Shown: positions 12,701-25,700 of the stretch, in pieces
Layout of the letters: every line of letters begins with the position of its first letter
Position numbering within the stretch: the stretch's first letter is position 1
From: Phallusia mammillata
Taxonomy: Eukaryota > Chordata > Ascidiacea > Phlebobranchia > Ascidiidae
NCBI GenBank assembly: GCA_003260075.1
Contig: QLIY01000192.1
Span: forward strand, 62,995 to 126,994
Length of the DNA stretch: 64,000 bases
Direction of reading: 5' to 3'
Notes under the pieces: model-generated
The model's database searches: none
Told to the model about the DNA's origin: nothing
What the model saw: only the letters and a program-made list of their open reading frames with translations
Program-made: the position numbers and the translations under genes

Positions 12701-15700
12701 GAAGAAGGCTACAATTGCCATATATAGTGACGGTACCGTGCACAGACGCGGTTTTAATTCAACAAATTTAAATGTAGCACCATATGTTGATAAGAGATGT
12801 ATTGTCACGAAATTTGTTTTAACATTATTACGGGAAAAAATAAGGGGAAAGGAGCCTGCATATGGACAAGGTCTTATAGGAAGTATTAGAAGCCTGGCTG
12901 CGACAAGTAAACTCGTTTAACCGACGGGTATTTGCTGTTTAGAGTGACTTGCGCAGGCAACGACCCATATTTAGCAAAACAAGATTTGAATGGTTGGGCT
13001 GAGGGCGAAACGGGAGCCGAAATTAATAGCACCGCTTTTCGACGAATAGGTGTGAGAAACAAAAACCCAACTTCGGCGAAACGCTGAACAAACGTGCGTT
13101 CCGATAAATCGACCAAACTTTGGCACAGTACGGTTTAACAAACAAGAACCATATAGGGATATATATTTTGTTGTTGACAAGCTCGCCTTTTAGGCGTTCT
13201 TTCAAATGCCCGAAAGTATTAAATTTCTGAAAAAGGTCTTACTGCTCGTTTGAATTAAACTTGTTTGCAACACACAAACCTGACTCACAAATCGCAAAAA
13301 AATCAAGCTTAAGAGGATTTCAACATAAAGAAATTATTTTACATCTTTTGGGTTTTGCCCTTTCGCACGTCAAAACACATGATACAAAGCGTATCAGCCA
13401 CTTTTTGTCAACCTAAAATTACAAATAACAACAAACCTTTGCGATCTCGACGAATTTCACAACAGCCACTGCCCGCTCCTGTGGTTTGACATGATCCAGG
13501 ACCATACACTGAACCCAGTGTGTGATGTTGTTAAAAAGGAAAACAGCACGCTCCAATTTCAGGTTGTCCTTGATCACACCGTGCACTGCGTAGTTGTGGA
13601 AATCGGTCAGCTGCAAAAACACGCGCGGGGTGTTATTACGATTGTATATGATTTTAAGCCCTTCGCTGCAGCTTGCCGTGTTTAAAATGCCATGTCAGCA
13701 ATTCACTTCGGTTATATTATTTACCGTTAGAGGTTTGATACACTAATCTTTGAGACAAATACCAGTTCACTTGTGCTGCAAATTTAAGCAAATGCAGTGT
13801 AGGTCAAGAGATACAGGTTAGACATTACCACTTGTTTTTTAGGAAATTAGTCACACACAAAAAAAGCTTTGTAAAAGTTACACAGTCACGTTCACAGCCC
13901 TTATGTCGACCAGTGACAACTCAACAAGCGTGCTTAGTGCACTTTGATTAGCTAACGAACAAATGCGAATTTAACGGCCCAAATACATGTCGTTAACATA
14001 ATTTCACATAATTTTGGAGGTGAAAATTAAATCGATAATAAAATCGGAAAATACTTGACGTGTCCTTCAAATCCCTTGAGTACACAACATGAAATCGGCA
14101 AAGAAAATACAACAAGGGCCACGCCTGTTGCGCAGCAAGTAACAGCTCGCGACATATATCACCAACTTGTTTTGCCCATTTAAAGTCTATATTTAGCTGG
14201 GTGGGTTTTATCAGCAACAGTGGCAATCGTCCTGTCATCGCTCTCACTGTTTTTGTTGTGCCCAGCAGTCCACCAAAGCTTGGCCACAGCATCACAAGCT
14301 TATGCATAAGCATCGCTAGATTTCTCAACATTACGCAATGACTCTGTTCAACTTGTCATGGGACTTTAGATTTGTTGTGATGCACAAGTTCGGAAGTTTT
14401 TGCGTTCTTGATGTTGTTTACAGTTTTAGTTCGAGTGACACGCGGGGGGGGGGCTTGGCCACAGCATCACAAGCTTATGCATAAGCATTGCTAGATTTCT
14501 CAACATTACGCAATGACTCCGTTCAACTTGTCATGGGACTTTCGATTTGTTTTGATGCACAAGTTCGGATGTTTTTGCGTTCTTGATGTTGTTTACAGTT
14601 TTAGTTCGAGTGACACGCCTTCAATGGTTTCGAAACAAATAGAATTTGTGCAGACATGCGCTGTAACTAAATTGGAATGTTCATTTTTGTTCTAAATTTG
14701 GAAATTGTTATTTTATAGCAGCAAGACTTTACAACGTTTATCTAAAAAGCGGAAACGTGTGAAGCATGTTTATTACTTTATCAGAAATTTTTATGCTTAT
14801 GTATTACCGTTGCATTTAATAACAACAAAAAATGTGGTCAACACAGATGGCGCGAACGCGTGTACTAAAGTATAATAGGTGGATCGAATTACGTGTTAGC
14901 AGCTTGCACGTTAACTCTCGCGGACAGGAAGACCTGCATTTGTTCTGCGTCTTTAGAAAACGCAGCCTAAAGTAACTAAATGCAGCAAACCCGCTGGGAG
15001 ATCGATTAGGGCGGGGGGCATCGATTTTTTATGTTTGGCCAAGTAGAAGAACAAATGTCAACGCACCGATTAGGCCCTTTTCTGTCTGGACCTTTTTTGA
15101 TGACAAATTTGGTTTAAATAGAATTACATTTTTAAGACCATGGTTTACAACACTGTTTCATTTTCGCAAAATACCACAACCATTTGTTTAAAATCCAGAA
15201 TATTTAACACAATTTTCAACAACATTCTAATTGTGGAATTAAAAACAACAAACCGCAGCCAAAAAACTTTAAAGTAATTGCATAACAACATCGCAACATA
15301 AATAAAAGACTTTTTAACTACCCACCGTAAGTCTTCTAAAACTCTTGTACTCAAGGTAGGAGATGTGTATTGCCAGTTCCTCTGGTTCGAGATGGGTAAA
15401 GACAAGCGATACCTTCCTTCGTTTGCGGTTCACCTGATTGGGTCGGATTGACAGGTGTGCGTCGGACATCCATTTGTAGGAACCCCTGCGACCAAACAAG
15501 CAAGCTTATTACATTTACAAGACACTAAACTTTACAGTAGCTGTCTTGATTAAGTTCTAACCCCTAAGGGTCCAAGTAACGAAGTTAGCTCTACCTAAAG
15601 GTCTTTTCCAGTCGTTTCATAGTTTCTCTCTTCCTTACAATGAACAAGACTGTACTTGTTGGATCCACAAAGCGTTGACAACTGCGCGCAGCTGTACTTT

Positions 15701-18700
15701 GCTCGTCCTTATAAATAAAACTATTTCGGCTTGGAGATTATATCGTGAGCGCAGAGTAATCAACGCGGCACGAAATGGCGCAAGTTGCTGTTTGCAAGCC
15801 ACCCAGCACAATCCAGGGGAAAAAGGCAAGTTGGATAGTTCCAGACTGGCTTCGCGGAAAAAGCAGCGACCAATGCAAATGTTGTTGTCTTTTCTTGCAG
15901 TCAGCAAACATGCGCCATCCGTTAAGGGAACGGCCCAAACACTACCACCGTGACGAAAAAATGCAAACTAAATCCGCAAATACCATTGTTTTCGAGAACT
16001 TTTTTTAAAAATAGAAGGCGTACCAAGAACTTAAATGTTGGCGTTGATGACGACCGAAAATTTATAATCAGATCAAGTTTCGTCGTTATGACCATATGTG
16101 TAAAACTTTTAACAAGCCCTTTTTCAAACAGCTGTGGAAACTGAAAATCTTCAAACTTTGCTTCAAATCACTTACTTCGTTTAATGTTATCGCATTTTTG
16201 CATGCTTACACAAATAACTGTGTCACCACAAGAAAAAGAAATATCTGTACGGTAAATGTCAAAACATTTTAACAAACAAATAACACGTGTTAATTTGTAC
16301 CAATTGCTGTTTCTTTGCTTAGCGTTATGCTGACGGCGCAAAGTACAAAACCAACAACTCATAAAATAAATATTTAAAGTAGCAGTTAATTGTTAATTTT
16401 GACTGCTTAGCAAACTAAATTTCGCAACCAAACACTAGTGATATTTATTTTCATTTGAAGAAACTATGTAAGGTTTATCTACAGGTTAACTTGTTCATGC
16501 GTTTGGTGAAAAACAAAAAAACATTGTCATCCGACGAAAAGATTAAGGAAAAGATTGGCCTAGAAAATCCGGGGGCGCCCAGAATGTGAGAAAAAACAAC
16601 AGTCGTCAAAAGCTGCCAGGTTCAGGAGTTTAAAAATGTTAAATGAAATCTTTTTATAGTGGACCTACTTGTTGCGGAGGTCAATAGTGGTTGTATCTAC
16701 ATCTGGATCGTCAAGCGACATTTCCTGCAGCTCCTGTAAACCTCGAACCAGGTTGTGATCAAGGTCAAACATGTGAGGAAATTCGTGCAACCAAAACCTA
16801 TAAACAAAGATAAAACCCGCTCAATAATATGTCACTTTAAAAATGCCCAGGCAACAAGTGGTTCGAATACAAATTAGGAACCTTTATAAGAACAAACGCG
16901 TGTTCGGAATGGAAGCCAAGAATTAAATCACTCAATTGACCAACCCCGCTAATTATAAGTTTAATCCTCGCACAAACTTAATTGGTACAAATAGGTGGCC
17001 ACCTTCACCAACACAACACGAAGCAAGTAAGTTTTGATTTTAAGTGCCTTTGTGCGAAGTATTTCCCTAATTGTCTTTTTGAAAATCCCAGCAATAGATC
17101 AATAGGGATTCTACGCTACTTGCGTAAAATCCAAATAACCAGCACATTTATTATCATAACCGCAGCACTTTGTCGTATAAATTACCTGATTGCGAAAAAG
17201 ACAGACTTCTTCATTTCATATGAGGTACTTTCCTCTTCATACGTGGATCGCAACAAAGAAAGTCAAGGAACAAAACATTTCTACTGATATGTGAATCATC
17301 ACACAAACACAGTTCCGCATACGTTACCCATTGTATACAGCGCAGAACGTGAGGTCGTTTGTTTTTGCACAACAACTTTATTGAACGCAACGCATTCATT
17401 TTTTTAAGCGAACAAGATCCCTTTACTTAAACGTGACCACCTAAATTTGCTTGATCAAGCTTTAGCGAAAACCAGGCGTAAACCACATGTGAAATGAAAA
17501 TCCTATCAGGAACAATAGCGAAAGTATACGTGATAAAAATCAACCTCGCTACATCCTCAAAATGCACCTAGATGGCGTTTCGTTTGTATTTCAATCACCA
17601 TGCTAACTCGAAACCGAATTTATGAAAACGGCGGCGAAATGAAGGAGTTAGTATTCACGGAAGCGGGAAAATAGGGTCGTGGTTTCCATTTAGAAATATT
17701 CCCCGTGTGGATGAGCAAAAACAAAAATTCCCGACGTTGCAAAACGCGTTTGCTTTTAATGGTTCGTGATTAAGCGTGGATTGCATCAATATCCTGCACA
17801 GAATTTATTCGTGCCGATTTGCTCTATCTTGGAATTTGTTTCGCATTTTAGCTGAAGCAATATATTTGTGCTCGTGCACTTAGTACATATACATCAGGAT
17901 TAGTTTTCCTCATGTGGTAAAATATTCTTACAAGGGGTTGGGTTTTGCAAAGTTAAAGGTCAAAAGTCTACCATAGGATGTGGGACAAAAATCAGAAATT
18001 TGGGGACACACCTCTTTCGTGCTATTTTTGGCGACAAGACGTACAAACTCGTCAAACAAAACAGGTAAGATAATCGTTAGATTTGTTGTTGCAATGAACA
18101 GAAACGGCTTTTCAACGATTTTTTTGCAGTCAACGCTTGCCAATTTATTACGATAGTCGATTTAGCGCACTGTGCATTGGACGTTGTTGTTATGTGGCGT
18201 GTTCATATCCGAAAAGGGCTATTGAACGATCAAAACTTTTTTTTAAGTTTCGTAATGCTGGGACTGTGGAGTTATGAACGTTCACAAAGGGACGAAACTA
18301 AGCTAAAAAGTTTCGGTTTCCCTCCGAATAATCCTAGCAACTTCCACGCGCGTTGCAACCGCATTATACTAATTCACGCTTTAACTAACGAAATGATTGC
18401 CTTATAGTGTAAGTCTTCCAAAATTTATGGTGAGTTTTAACGATATGAAACGCAATTCTGCTGAAATTGGAGAAAAAAAGGAAGCGGTTATTTTAAAGTT
18501 TAAACTGAACGTATGTGGGGACAGATATTACTAATAACATACGAAATACAAAGATCTATCTACACATAAACGTTAACTGGGCAAAAGGCTCGATAGGCCT
18601 CTGAAACCAGCGGTTCAAGTTTCCGGGTTTTTATCCGTTCAACTGCTTTTAATTGCGTTAAAAAGGATATAATTGAGTAAATAAAACAATCAGCTGTTCT

Positions 18701-19766
18701 GACGTCATAAACCAGAGGTGGGTGAGAAGCAAAACTCGCGGGAAATCCTCATTACGGCAGTTTCCTTCGGGATCTGTGGGTGACATCAGGTATTTTTAGA
18801 ACTCCAAAATAAACATTTAAAGATCTGTAAAGGTTGTCTAGGCGACGCCGAATCGAAACTACGTTTAACCAATGCAATAGTTTTTTTAAAAAAATACATT
18901 GTAATTTTAAACTGCCTTGTTTATAAACTTCAGCAGGGGGGGGGGAAGTCCAATGCGTTTAACCAATGCAATAGTTTTTTAAAAAAAATACATTGTAATT
19001 TTAAACTGCCTTGTTTATAAACTTCAGCATATTTTTATCATTTATGTTTATACATGCTGCTTTTTTACAAGCCAATTGGGTGAAAAAATAAATTTACCTA
19101 ATGTATACAAGGTAACCATCACAACTTAATTTTGAGACATTAGTTACACGTGCACATTCCGTGCAAAACGATCCAGTGTATAAACATTAAATGTGTAAGT
19201 GACTCAAAAAGTATTTACAAACCAACGAAAAAAGCAAACTTCTCACCAAAACACTCGGCGCATCTTCGTACCAAAGACTCAACACTTGCAGGATGATTGT
19301 CCTCCTCACGGGAATGTCCGTTCTCAGTAGTTATTTCACCGTTTGCGGATTGCCGATGACCGACACAATTCGAAGTTTGCCTGGCCACTGGGGCGGACGT
19401 TTCACGCAAACGTCTGTAGCCCGGGTACGACATAGCTCCTGTGGAGCTGGTTGTAGCTTTACGTGGTTGTACGTAACTCGGCTTATAGTTTGTGCTCCGG
19501 CGCCGCAATATGCTAAGCACGGTATCTTTAAAGCGATGTCGCCCTTTGTTGCTTGATGCGACGGAGAAGGAATGACTTCGGCTTGAACGCACCGACGATT
19601 CCGATTCGCTTCGGAAGCGACCAGCTCGTATTTCTGGAATGTGTTCGAGCGACCCGTCGAGAGACGTGCGTGGATATGATCTACGGTGAAGCTTGGTTGT
19701 GTGATCCGAGTTTTGTCTTGATGTTATGAAGGAAACGCGCTGCGCGAGTGGCGAACCGGTGCAACT
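2973..19766 (-). CDS. RASGRP: RasGRP-type Ras guanyl-releasing protein (multi-exon, 5' end and part of REM region unresolved)
   Basis: Exons, 5' to 3': 19766-19247, 16797-16669, 15485-15326, 13610-13437, 11908-11792, 11023-10923, 10724-10616, 10379-10218, 9972-9865, 8948-8833, 8414-8267, 7179-7143, 4838-4665, 4086-3310, 3107-2973. All joins after the second exon keep frame, except for a G run inside 4086-3310. The product exchanges GDP for GTP on Ras-family GTPases at membranes. Domain order: serine/arginine-rich N terminus and REM start ([14 protein letters not shown]), RasGEF ([39 protein letters not shown]), two EF hands ([12 protein letters not shown] and [12 protein letters not shown]), then a C1 domain with complete zinc spacing H-X12-C-X2-C-X13-C-X2-C-X4-H-X2-C-X7-C. 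After a disordered tail, the last exon encodes a leucine-zipper coiled coil and stop, as in vertebrate RASGRP1. Regulation by diacylglycerol and Ca2+ is inferred from the C1 and EF hands. Which paralogue it matches is not decided. Confidence 0.94.
3310..4086 (-). CDS. RASGRP: RasGRP penultimate exon, interrupted by a 40-base G run
   Basis: This exon encodes the low-complexity tail between the C1 domain and the final coiled coil. Reading begins in phase from the previous exon ([13 protein letters not shown]), passes a GTQTPG motif and enters a proline run encoded by the G tract at 3678-3717. Beyond the tract that frame stops after about ten codons. A frame offset by one base stays open to the donor at 3310-3305 and carries sensible serine-rich sequence ([18 protein letters not shown]). 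The exon as given is 777 bases, but the flanking splice phases need a length that leaves remainder 2 on division by 3. The G run is therefore wrong by at least one base. It is much more likely an assembly error than a real frameshift. Confidence 0.85.
6547..6686 (+). mobile_element. tRNA-derived SINE with 16-bp target-site duplication
   Basis: The body at 6563-6670 has a tRNA-like head with an A box (tggccgaatgg, 6573-6583) and a B box (ggtttgaaccc, 6650-6660), spaced as in a class II (leucine-like) tRNA. It ends in an A-rich tail. It is flanked by perfect copies of aaaatcagttattctg at 6547-6562 and 6671-6686. Paired direct repeats plus an A tail are the signature of LINE-driven retroposition. 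It sits in a RasGRP intron, opposite to the gene's direction. It is very short, so it may be a tRNA retropseudogene rather than a member of an amplified family. Confidence 0.85.
6756..7077. mobile_element. Possible degenerate hAT-like element
   Basis: Repeated tgaccc(a/g)c strings at both ends and a terminal aaaggttcgctatccctg recall the ends of hAT elements that carry gacccgcg motifs near their termini. A matching left terminus was not found and no target-site duplication is clear. The G run at 7017-7026 interrupts it. It lies in a RasGRP intron. Confidence 0.3.
14278..14618. repeat. Direct duplication (166 bp x2) joined by a 10-base G run
   Basis: Copy 1 is 14278-14443 and copy 2 is 14453-14618. 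They differ by only a few substitutions and the junction is a run of G at 14444-14453. It lies in a RasGRP intron. See the finding on poly-G junctions: two alleles placed in tandem is the likeliest explanation. Confidence 0.9.
18862..19029. repeat. Direct duplication (74 bp x2) joined by a 10-base G run
   Basis: Copy 1 is 18862-18935 and copy 2 is 18956-19029, separated by ten G (18936-18945) and aagtccaatg. The copies are nearly identical. It lies in the RasGRP intron where the rest of the REM region is expected, so local misassembly may explain why that exon was not found. Confidence 0.9.
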
Positions 19767-22700
19767 CTGGGTAAGAAATACAAAAAGGAAATTTGTTTGT
19801 AAAAAGTGTTGCGAAATGCAACAACATAGTATTTCTTGGACGGCGCAAAAATCTCCAATCTCACAAATACCATTTGCTTTGACGTGCAACAAACTAATCC
19901 AATATCCAATAAAGCACGAGCGTCGGAGCAGCAATGACGACATTACCACGCGGTTTTTACTTATTTGTCCACCATTAAGTCAAGCTCTTCAGTCGTTTGG
20001 ATCGATTCAAGACACCCGGTCAATATTCGGGTGGAGCGGTCCCGCTCGAAATAAGATAACATCACGCCCACAATACAAGACTAACTATCATGGAAAAACG
20101 AGAATATGTGCATGAATTCTAAATGATGTGCAAGGGCTTCGATTTTTCAGATTTTTACAGCATGTGTTATGCAATCTTTCGTTAATTTGAAATGATTGAG
20201 CACAACCACGCAGGCATAGGCGCCGAGTTTTACAAAAATGCAAGGTGGCGGACGTAAATTATGACGGCACTTTTTGTGACGTAACTAAAGCGTGCAACCA
20301 CACGAGCTCCAACTCAAAGCAGAAAATTTTTTTTAAAGAATGCAACGTTCGTTAAAGTCTTAAAAAAAATTATTACTGATGTTCATTTGAAACACTTTGC
20401 TTTAACGTTTTGATTGGTTTAGCAACGCTCAGAAAATGTTTCGTCAAGATGTTGCTCTTGTATCACCTAAATAACCTTTTATTACAGTACAATATAATGG
20501 CCATACATTCACTGCCAACAATTGTGTGTTTGACGTCATAAAGAAAGCACTGACCAAAACAGGTTGCAGTTTCGACACGTTTTGTTGCTTTTATGTCAGC
20601 ATGCTTGTGTAAAAGCAAAATTATTGCTAAATTTCCTCAGATTTTACGATGTTTCGTATTATACCGCTACAGACAAATCAAAATATCCACGGTGGCCGCC
20701 ACCGTGCTTTACAATCCCAAGGTGGCGGCGCCACCCCGCCACCGCCCACTCGGCGCCTATGCACGCAGGTATTTGTCACACGAGGCTCATTACATTTCCA
20801 AACGAAAATCAATTTTTTAGAGGCATGGCATAAACACCCACATTTGTTTTTTTCAGTATGAGGTGTAATTTTAATAGCGGGTGTTTCCATTTTTTGTCTA
20901 CAATCAAACCCATTCACCAAGAAAACCCAATTTTCCCGCTCGGACAGAAGGCCAATACTGTATTACCGAAAACACTTCCTGGAAATGCGCGTCTTTTAAA
21001 TCCGTCAAGCGCAAAATAACAAAAAAATTGGATGAAGGGCAGGTAACATACATATCTTACACCACAAAAGGAACCAAATCTACTTTCGTTTTTACAACAT
21101 TTTCGTTTATCAGTGTACTAAAACCAGTGATAAAAGAACTCTTGTAACGATTTACAACCACAGACAATAGCGTAAATAGAACGCCTTTATCTTGTCGCAA
21201 ATTCTTCGTCCAAAAACATATGGTAACGCAGATTAGAGATTGTTTCTAAAAACAGCGCACTTAAATGATAATTATACATCACTGCACAACCGATACAAAA
21301 CGAATCGACTTGGTTACCATATACATTTAAATATTACCTTCATCAGCAAGTTTGTATTACCAAAAACTTTGTATGCAAAAAAACATTAGTTGGACAAACC
21401 GCACATTTAAATATAACATCTAAAGGAAGGAGGCCGTCGTATATACAGCGGTCGGGTAGTTTTTTTTATTATTACGTCCCCTGACAACGATGTTAAACCG
21501 ATTTCATTGATTGTTGTTTGCAGTCTTATTTACATCACTTACAGGGATTGGACGTTGGTTGATCATCGATGAACGCCAGGACTTATCCATGGCCTGTCGT
21601 TGATAAACTGTGCATTCGTGAGGCGAGGTGTCAGTGCCAGTCCGCGAAAGGTACTGAGTTAGGTTGTACGGCATAATGACACAACAAATCCAGATGTGTT
21701 TTTCACAGTGGCTTTTCGCGCCACATGTATGAATAAATTGTATGTGCTAATGTAACAACCTATAGCATCTGCGTTCAACACCAACGTTATAACACACTAT
21801 CAAAGTCACATAAACTTTTCGCTGAACTGTACTCTAATGGTGGGACATATGCGCCGTGTTTACCATCCAATCTTTCAATCAAATGCACCTGATATCAATC
21901 ATTCAGTTACCTTTACGTCTTTTTCGCATTTCACAGGTACTAAACCTACTACTTAAATGTACTTTAACCTTTGTGTTGTGACCCAACATCTCTGTACAAA
22001 ATTAACTTGCTGACTAAACTGACACAACAACAAGCTGGTCGCACGTGAACGACGCCAGCAGTGACCGTGACTTGATAATAGGTTGTGACATGAATTACTG
22101 AACGTAGCTTTAACCTCTCTGCATTAGTGCACTGCGCGACAACAGGTTGACCTGGGCACAGGGTAAGTGCAACACGCCGAACATCTGGCGTTGATTCGCT
22201 CCCTTTCTTTCTACCCCTTTTGCCCCTAGTATTAACATGTTCAGGTCAACGCGACTATTCAGATGTTTCTGGACTGTCTGTACATTATTGGCTTTCTTTG
22301 TTGCCACTCGCCCATTGGCATCAAGCTAACTACATTACGGTTTACAGCAAGCAAGCTATAGTCTGAATGAATCTCGTTACAGCGAGGCAGCAGAACCACA
22401 GACATTCATGATATATGTCTACACGGTCCAAAGCTTCCTTGTTCTGGCAACAAAAGCGGCAACCTGTCGGGAAGGCGAAATAGCAATCGATGCTCCCGAT
22501 AGAGCAGTAAGCCGCAAGTAAATGTGATACACCCTTGCTGTTCCTCTTATCCTGTGCTTAATGGATCTTGCAACAGCATTTCACACTATAACTGCTTTGT
22601 GACTTGCGACTGTGCAACATAGCTTGAAAACAACAGTTTGAAAAAAGCACCGCCGCCTACACCTCGAGCCTTTCAGTCCACAGGAAACGCGTTCCACCAC

Positions 22701-25700
22701 CGTTGCGGCAAACACAGTCCTGCTTGCAGCATAATATCATGTGCGATAGTTTTGATTACATAATTTGCTGTGGAGAAGGCGTGATGCATTTCTCTTTCAA
22801 AAGCTACGATGTGGCTGACAAGTATTACAGTTAGTACCCAAATTTGGATTTAAAGTTCAAATTGATTAAGGTTTATTCAGTTATATCTGAAAAGGTCTGA
22901 TCTGCCCTTAATGACATTGCTTCATATTAGGTGAAACAATGAACACAATGTCCCTGCATACATTATCACCAATATTGCTGTCTGTCATTTAGTACTTTTC
23001 GGTAAGTGATCAATAGTCACATCAACGATCAAAACATTGCGACGTACATGCGCTGTTCAGCATGCACACCATGAGTAACTCTTGCGGCCGTGTCACACAA
23101 GTTTCCGGCCATACAGAGAGTGTTGTCCGTCCTGTCACAACCGTATCACTGGTCATGCCTGCCCACAGTGTCGCAAGCTGGTGATTTGTGCCTGTTACCT
23201 GGTCCCAGTCGGTAAACATGCACCGATGACGCGTCAAGGGCGCCCGAAATGGAAAACTAATTATAGCCCGAAAATTTACGTCCCGGCCCGGCTATTGTTG
23301 CTAGCTATTGGAGACATGTTGACACCAAACACTTACTGGTGACAATTTTAGAATTACATCACTTTTTTGAAACGCTATGGGTTAGTGCCACTGTGATCAG
23401 CTGTTTCGATTATCGTAAGGTCATCAATTACGAGACTATATAACAAGTTACGTTTTTTAAGCCAATACTTTCTTTTAATACATGTTTTTAACATGTGGTT
23501 CCAAATTAAAAATTACAACGTTCAAAGTCGATTTTTGATACAATTTTGATAAAATCTAACGCTTCCTTTAAGCCTCTGCTCATTTATCACCTTTATCGGT
23601 ATATTTTATCTGCTTTCTTTGCTTTTTGCCTCAAACATTTTCCACATTGAGCTTATCTTCGACCTGGGACTTATAGCTAGTTAGAAATTTTGCCTCGGAC
23701 CAGAAAACTTCAAATTTAAATTGCCGGCAAACTAGCGTGATAAAATCTTAAATTTCCTTTCCTCTGAGAAACCTGTTATCGGTTGATAAAGATTTTATAT
23801 AATGGTCATCAAAGATCACTATATCTAGGTTATGGATTTTGCTTACTGTAAGTTACTGGAATACATTGGCTGATCACAATGAGTGTTGACTGTTGACAGA
23901 GCAAGGAGAGCAACTTAAAACATCAGTTTGACACTCACTTATCTGTTGAGCGTTGTTCAATTATTATCCACCACGTTAGACCCTTTAGCCGTACATACCA
24001 TCAAACTACTCTAGTTGGCCTTATAGCCAGTATCAGCGTTCTAGCAATACAAAGTCTACAACGACATACGTTTCTCTTGGCACAATTTGGGCCATTTTTA
24101 ATTATTCATGGCTGGGGCAAACGGAGTCCAAACTAACACGTGTGCACACAGCGCATATACAACGTTGCTAACATCTCAAAGTGGCATAAGGTCAATGAGG
24201 GCAGAATGAAGACATACGACTGTGTATGTAACTGCTGACGAATACAAAAGACGTGTTTCCTTCGGGCCCACATTGAGCTAAAGCATCTTCACTAATTGTC
24301 TAATTCTGACTGACACAAAAATCACTTAATAGTTCTGACATTAATGCTATAGTTACTGGCTAACACTATTATCGCTAAGTTGTACACACCATTTTTTTTT
24401 TAAATTGAAGTTACGCCTGAATCTTGATTTTAGTTCTATACCAACAATCGCAAATAAGAAGCTATAGATCAATACAGGCGTTGCGTATGATCGCACGCTT
24501 AGTCTAAGCACATTATTTGCCACATCGGTCTTTAGCGTGACCAGTATGACGGTGTCTTGGGCGACCATAGTAAATTAGGCTTCCGGTCTGCGCGACCCTA
24601 ATAAATTTGCTGGTCGAGGCCTTTCGGGGAGTTCCATGAACAAATCGTGCCATGTGCATGCGCTGTTGGACTGTAACTGTTCGGGAAAAATATACAATAC
24701 GCAAAAGAATTCAAAGGCCGAGTTTGCGATACGTATGCGGCCTTTTGAGAAGAAATGCCAAACGGATATCAGCATTGACGTCACAGATTGTACGAATGAC
24801 GTTGCGTAACGTCTAGTTCACCCAGGTTTACGTGACTAGAGTTAGTTGAAAAATTGTTTCAAAGATTATTCCATAAAATGACCTGACCTTAGGCGATTAA
24901 TACGAAGTTAAAGCTGGTAATTCGAAGTGTTTTTGTTTCTTTTAATCAGTTTGGAAATTTGCATATTTCACACTACATGCTAATCTTTACCACGATGTAT
25001 TTATCTAATACAATAATACGTGCATCTAAACATGCGCGGTTAGCAATTTGGTTGTACGTTTCCATAGTTTGTAGTATATTAAGTTTAAAGAAACGTTTCC
25101 AACAGTAATATATTTGAAAATGCTGAACAGGCGTTTTCGTCCACCAGGTTGCATATTTAACAAAAATATCGTTCAACTGGTGTAATGTTAAACAAAAATA
25201 CTAGTTGTTTTTGTCCATAACTTGAATCTGATATTACAAGTGAAACTCCATCAAAGTGTATGACCTAAAAACAGTATGAAATGCTTACTTTTGCTCAAGA
25301 AACGGCTTTGAAATGGGTAATTCTTGCTCAAAAATGCATGCACCGTATTTTTGTGTAGCAGCGACACCTAACGATCAGTGTAATTAATACACAGTGCCAC
25401 TGGACGTTGTAGCAAGCTGCAGTGGCGCTCAAACACTTACGTTCGTTTCATGTGACGGAAGAAATGCTTCGTTTACCTCAAATAAAATCAGGAACGCCCA
25501 ACACTTGACTTAGTGACTAACACAAATAAACTCGGTATGGGTGGAAGGGCGAGTCGAAAACTACTGCCCTAAACTCAGCATTTTTTGCAAAAATCCTGGT
25601 AATGTCGTATTGCCAATTTACTATCATAATCCTGATTTCTTAATTTTGCACTGCACATTTTCGGCGTAATTGTATTTCCAGTATTTTTTTACTTTTTAAT

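Noticed and set aside
13993-14331. 112-codon minus-strand frame in a RasGRP intron
   Set aside because: It overlaps the G-junction duplication, has no domain and sits between exons that already join in frame.
17928-18143. Minus-strand frame with [17 protein letters not shown] as a candidate REM exon
   Set aside because: A weak resemblance to the REM region, but no proper acceptor upstream and the central REM motifs are missing.
23082-23342. Plus-strand frame with CPSC and CPQC pairs resembling a zinc ribbon
   Set aside because: No splice sites or neighbouring exons support it, and the opposite strand is equally open; the cysteine pairs may be chance.
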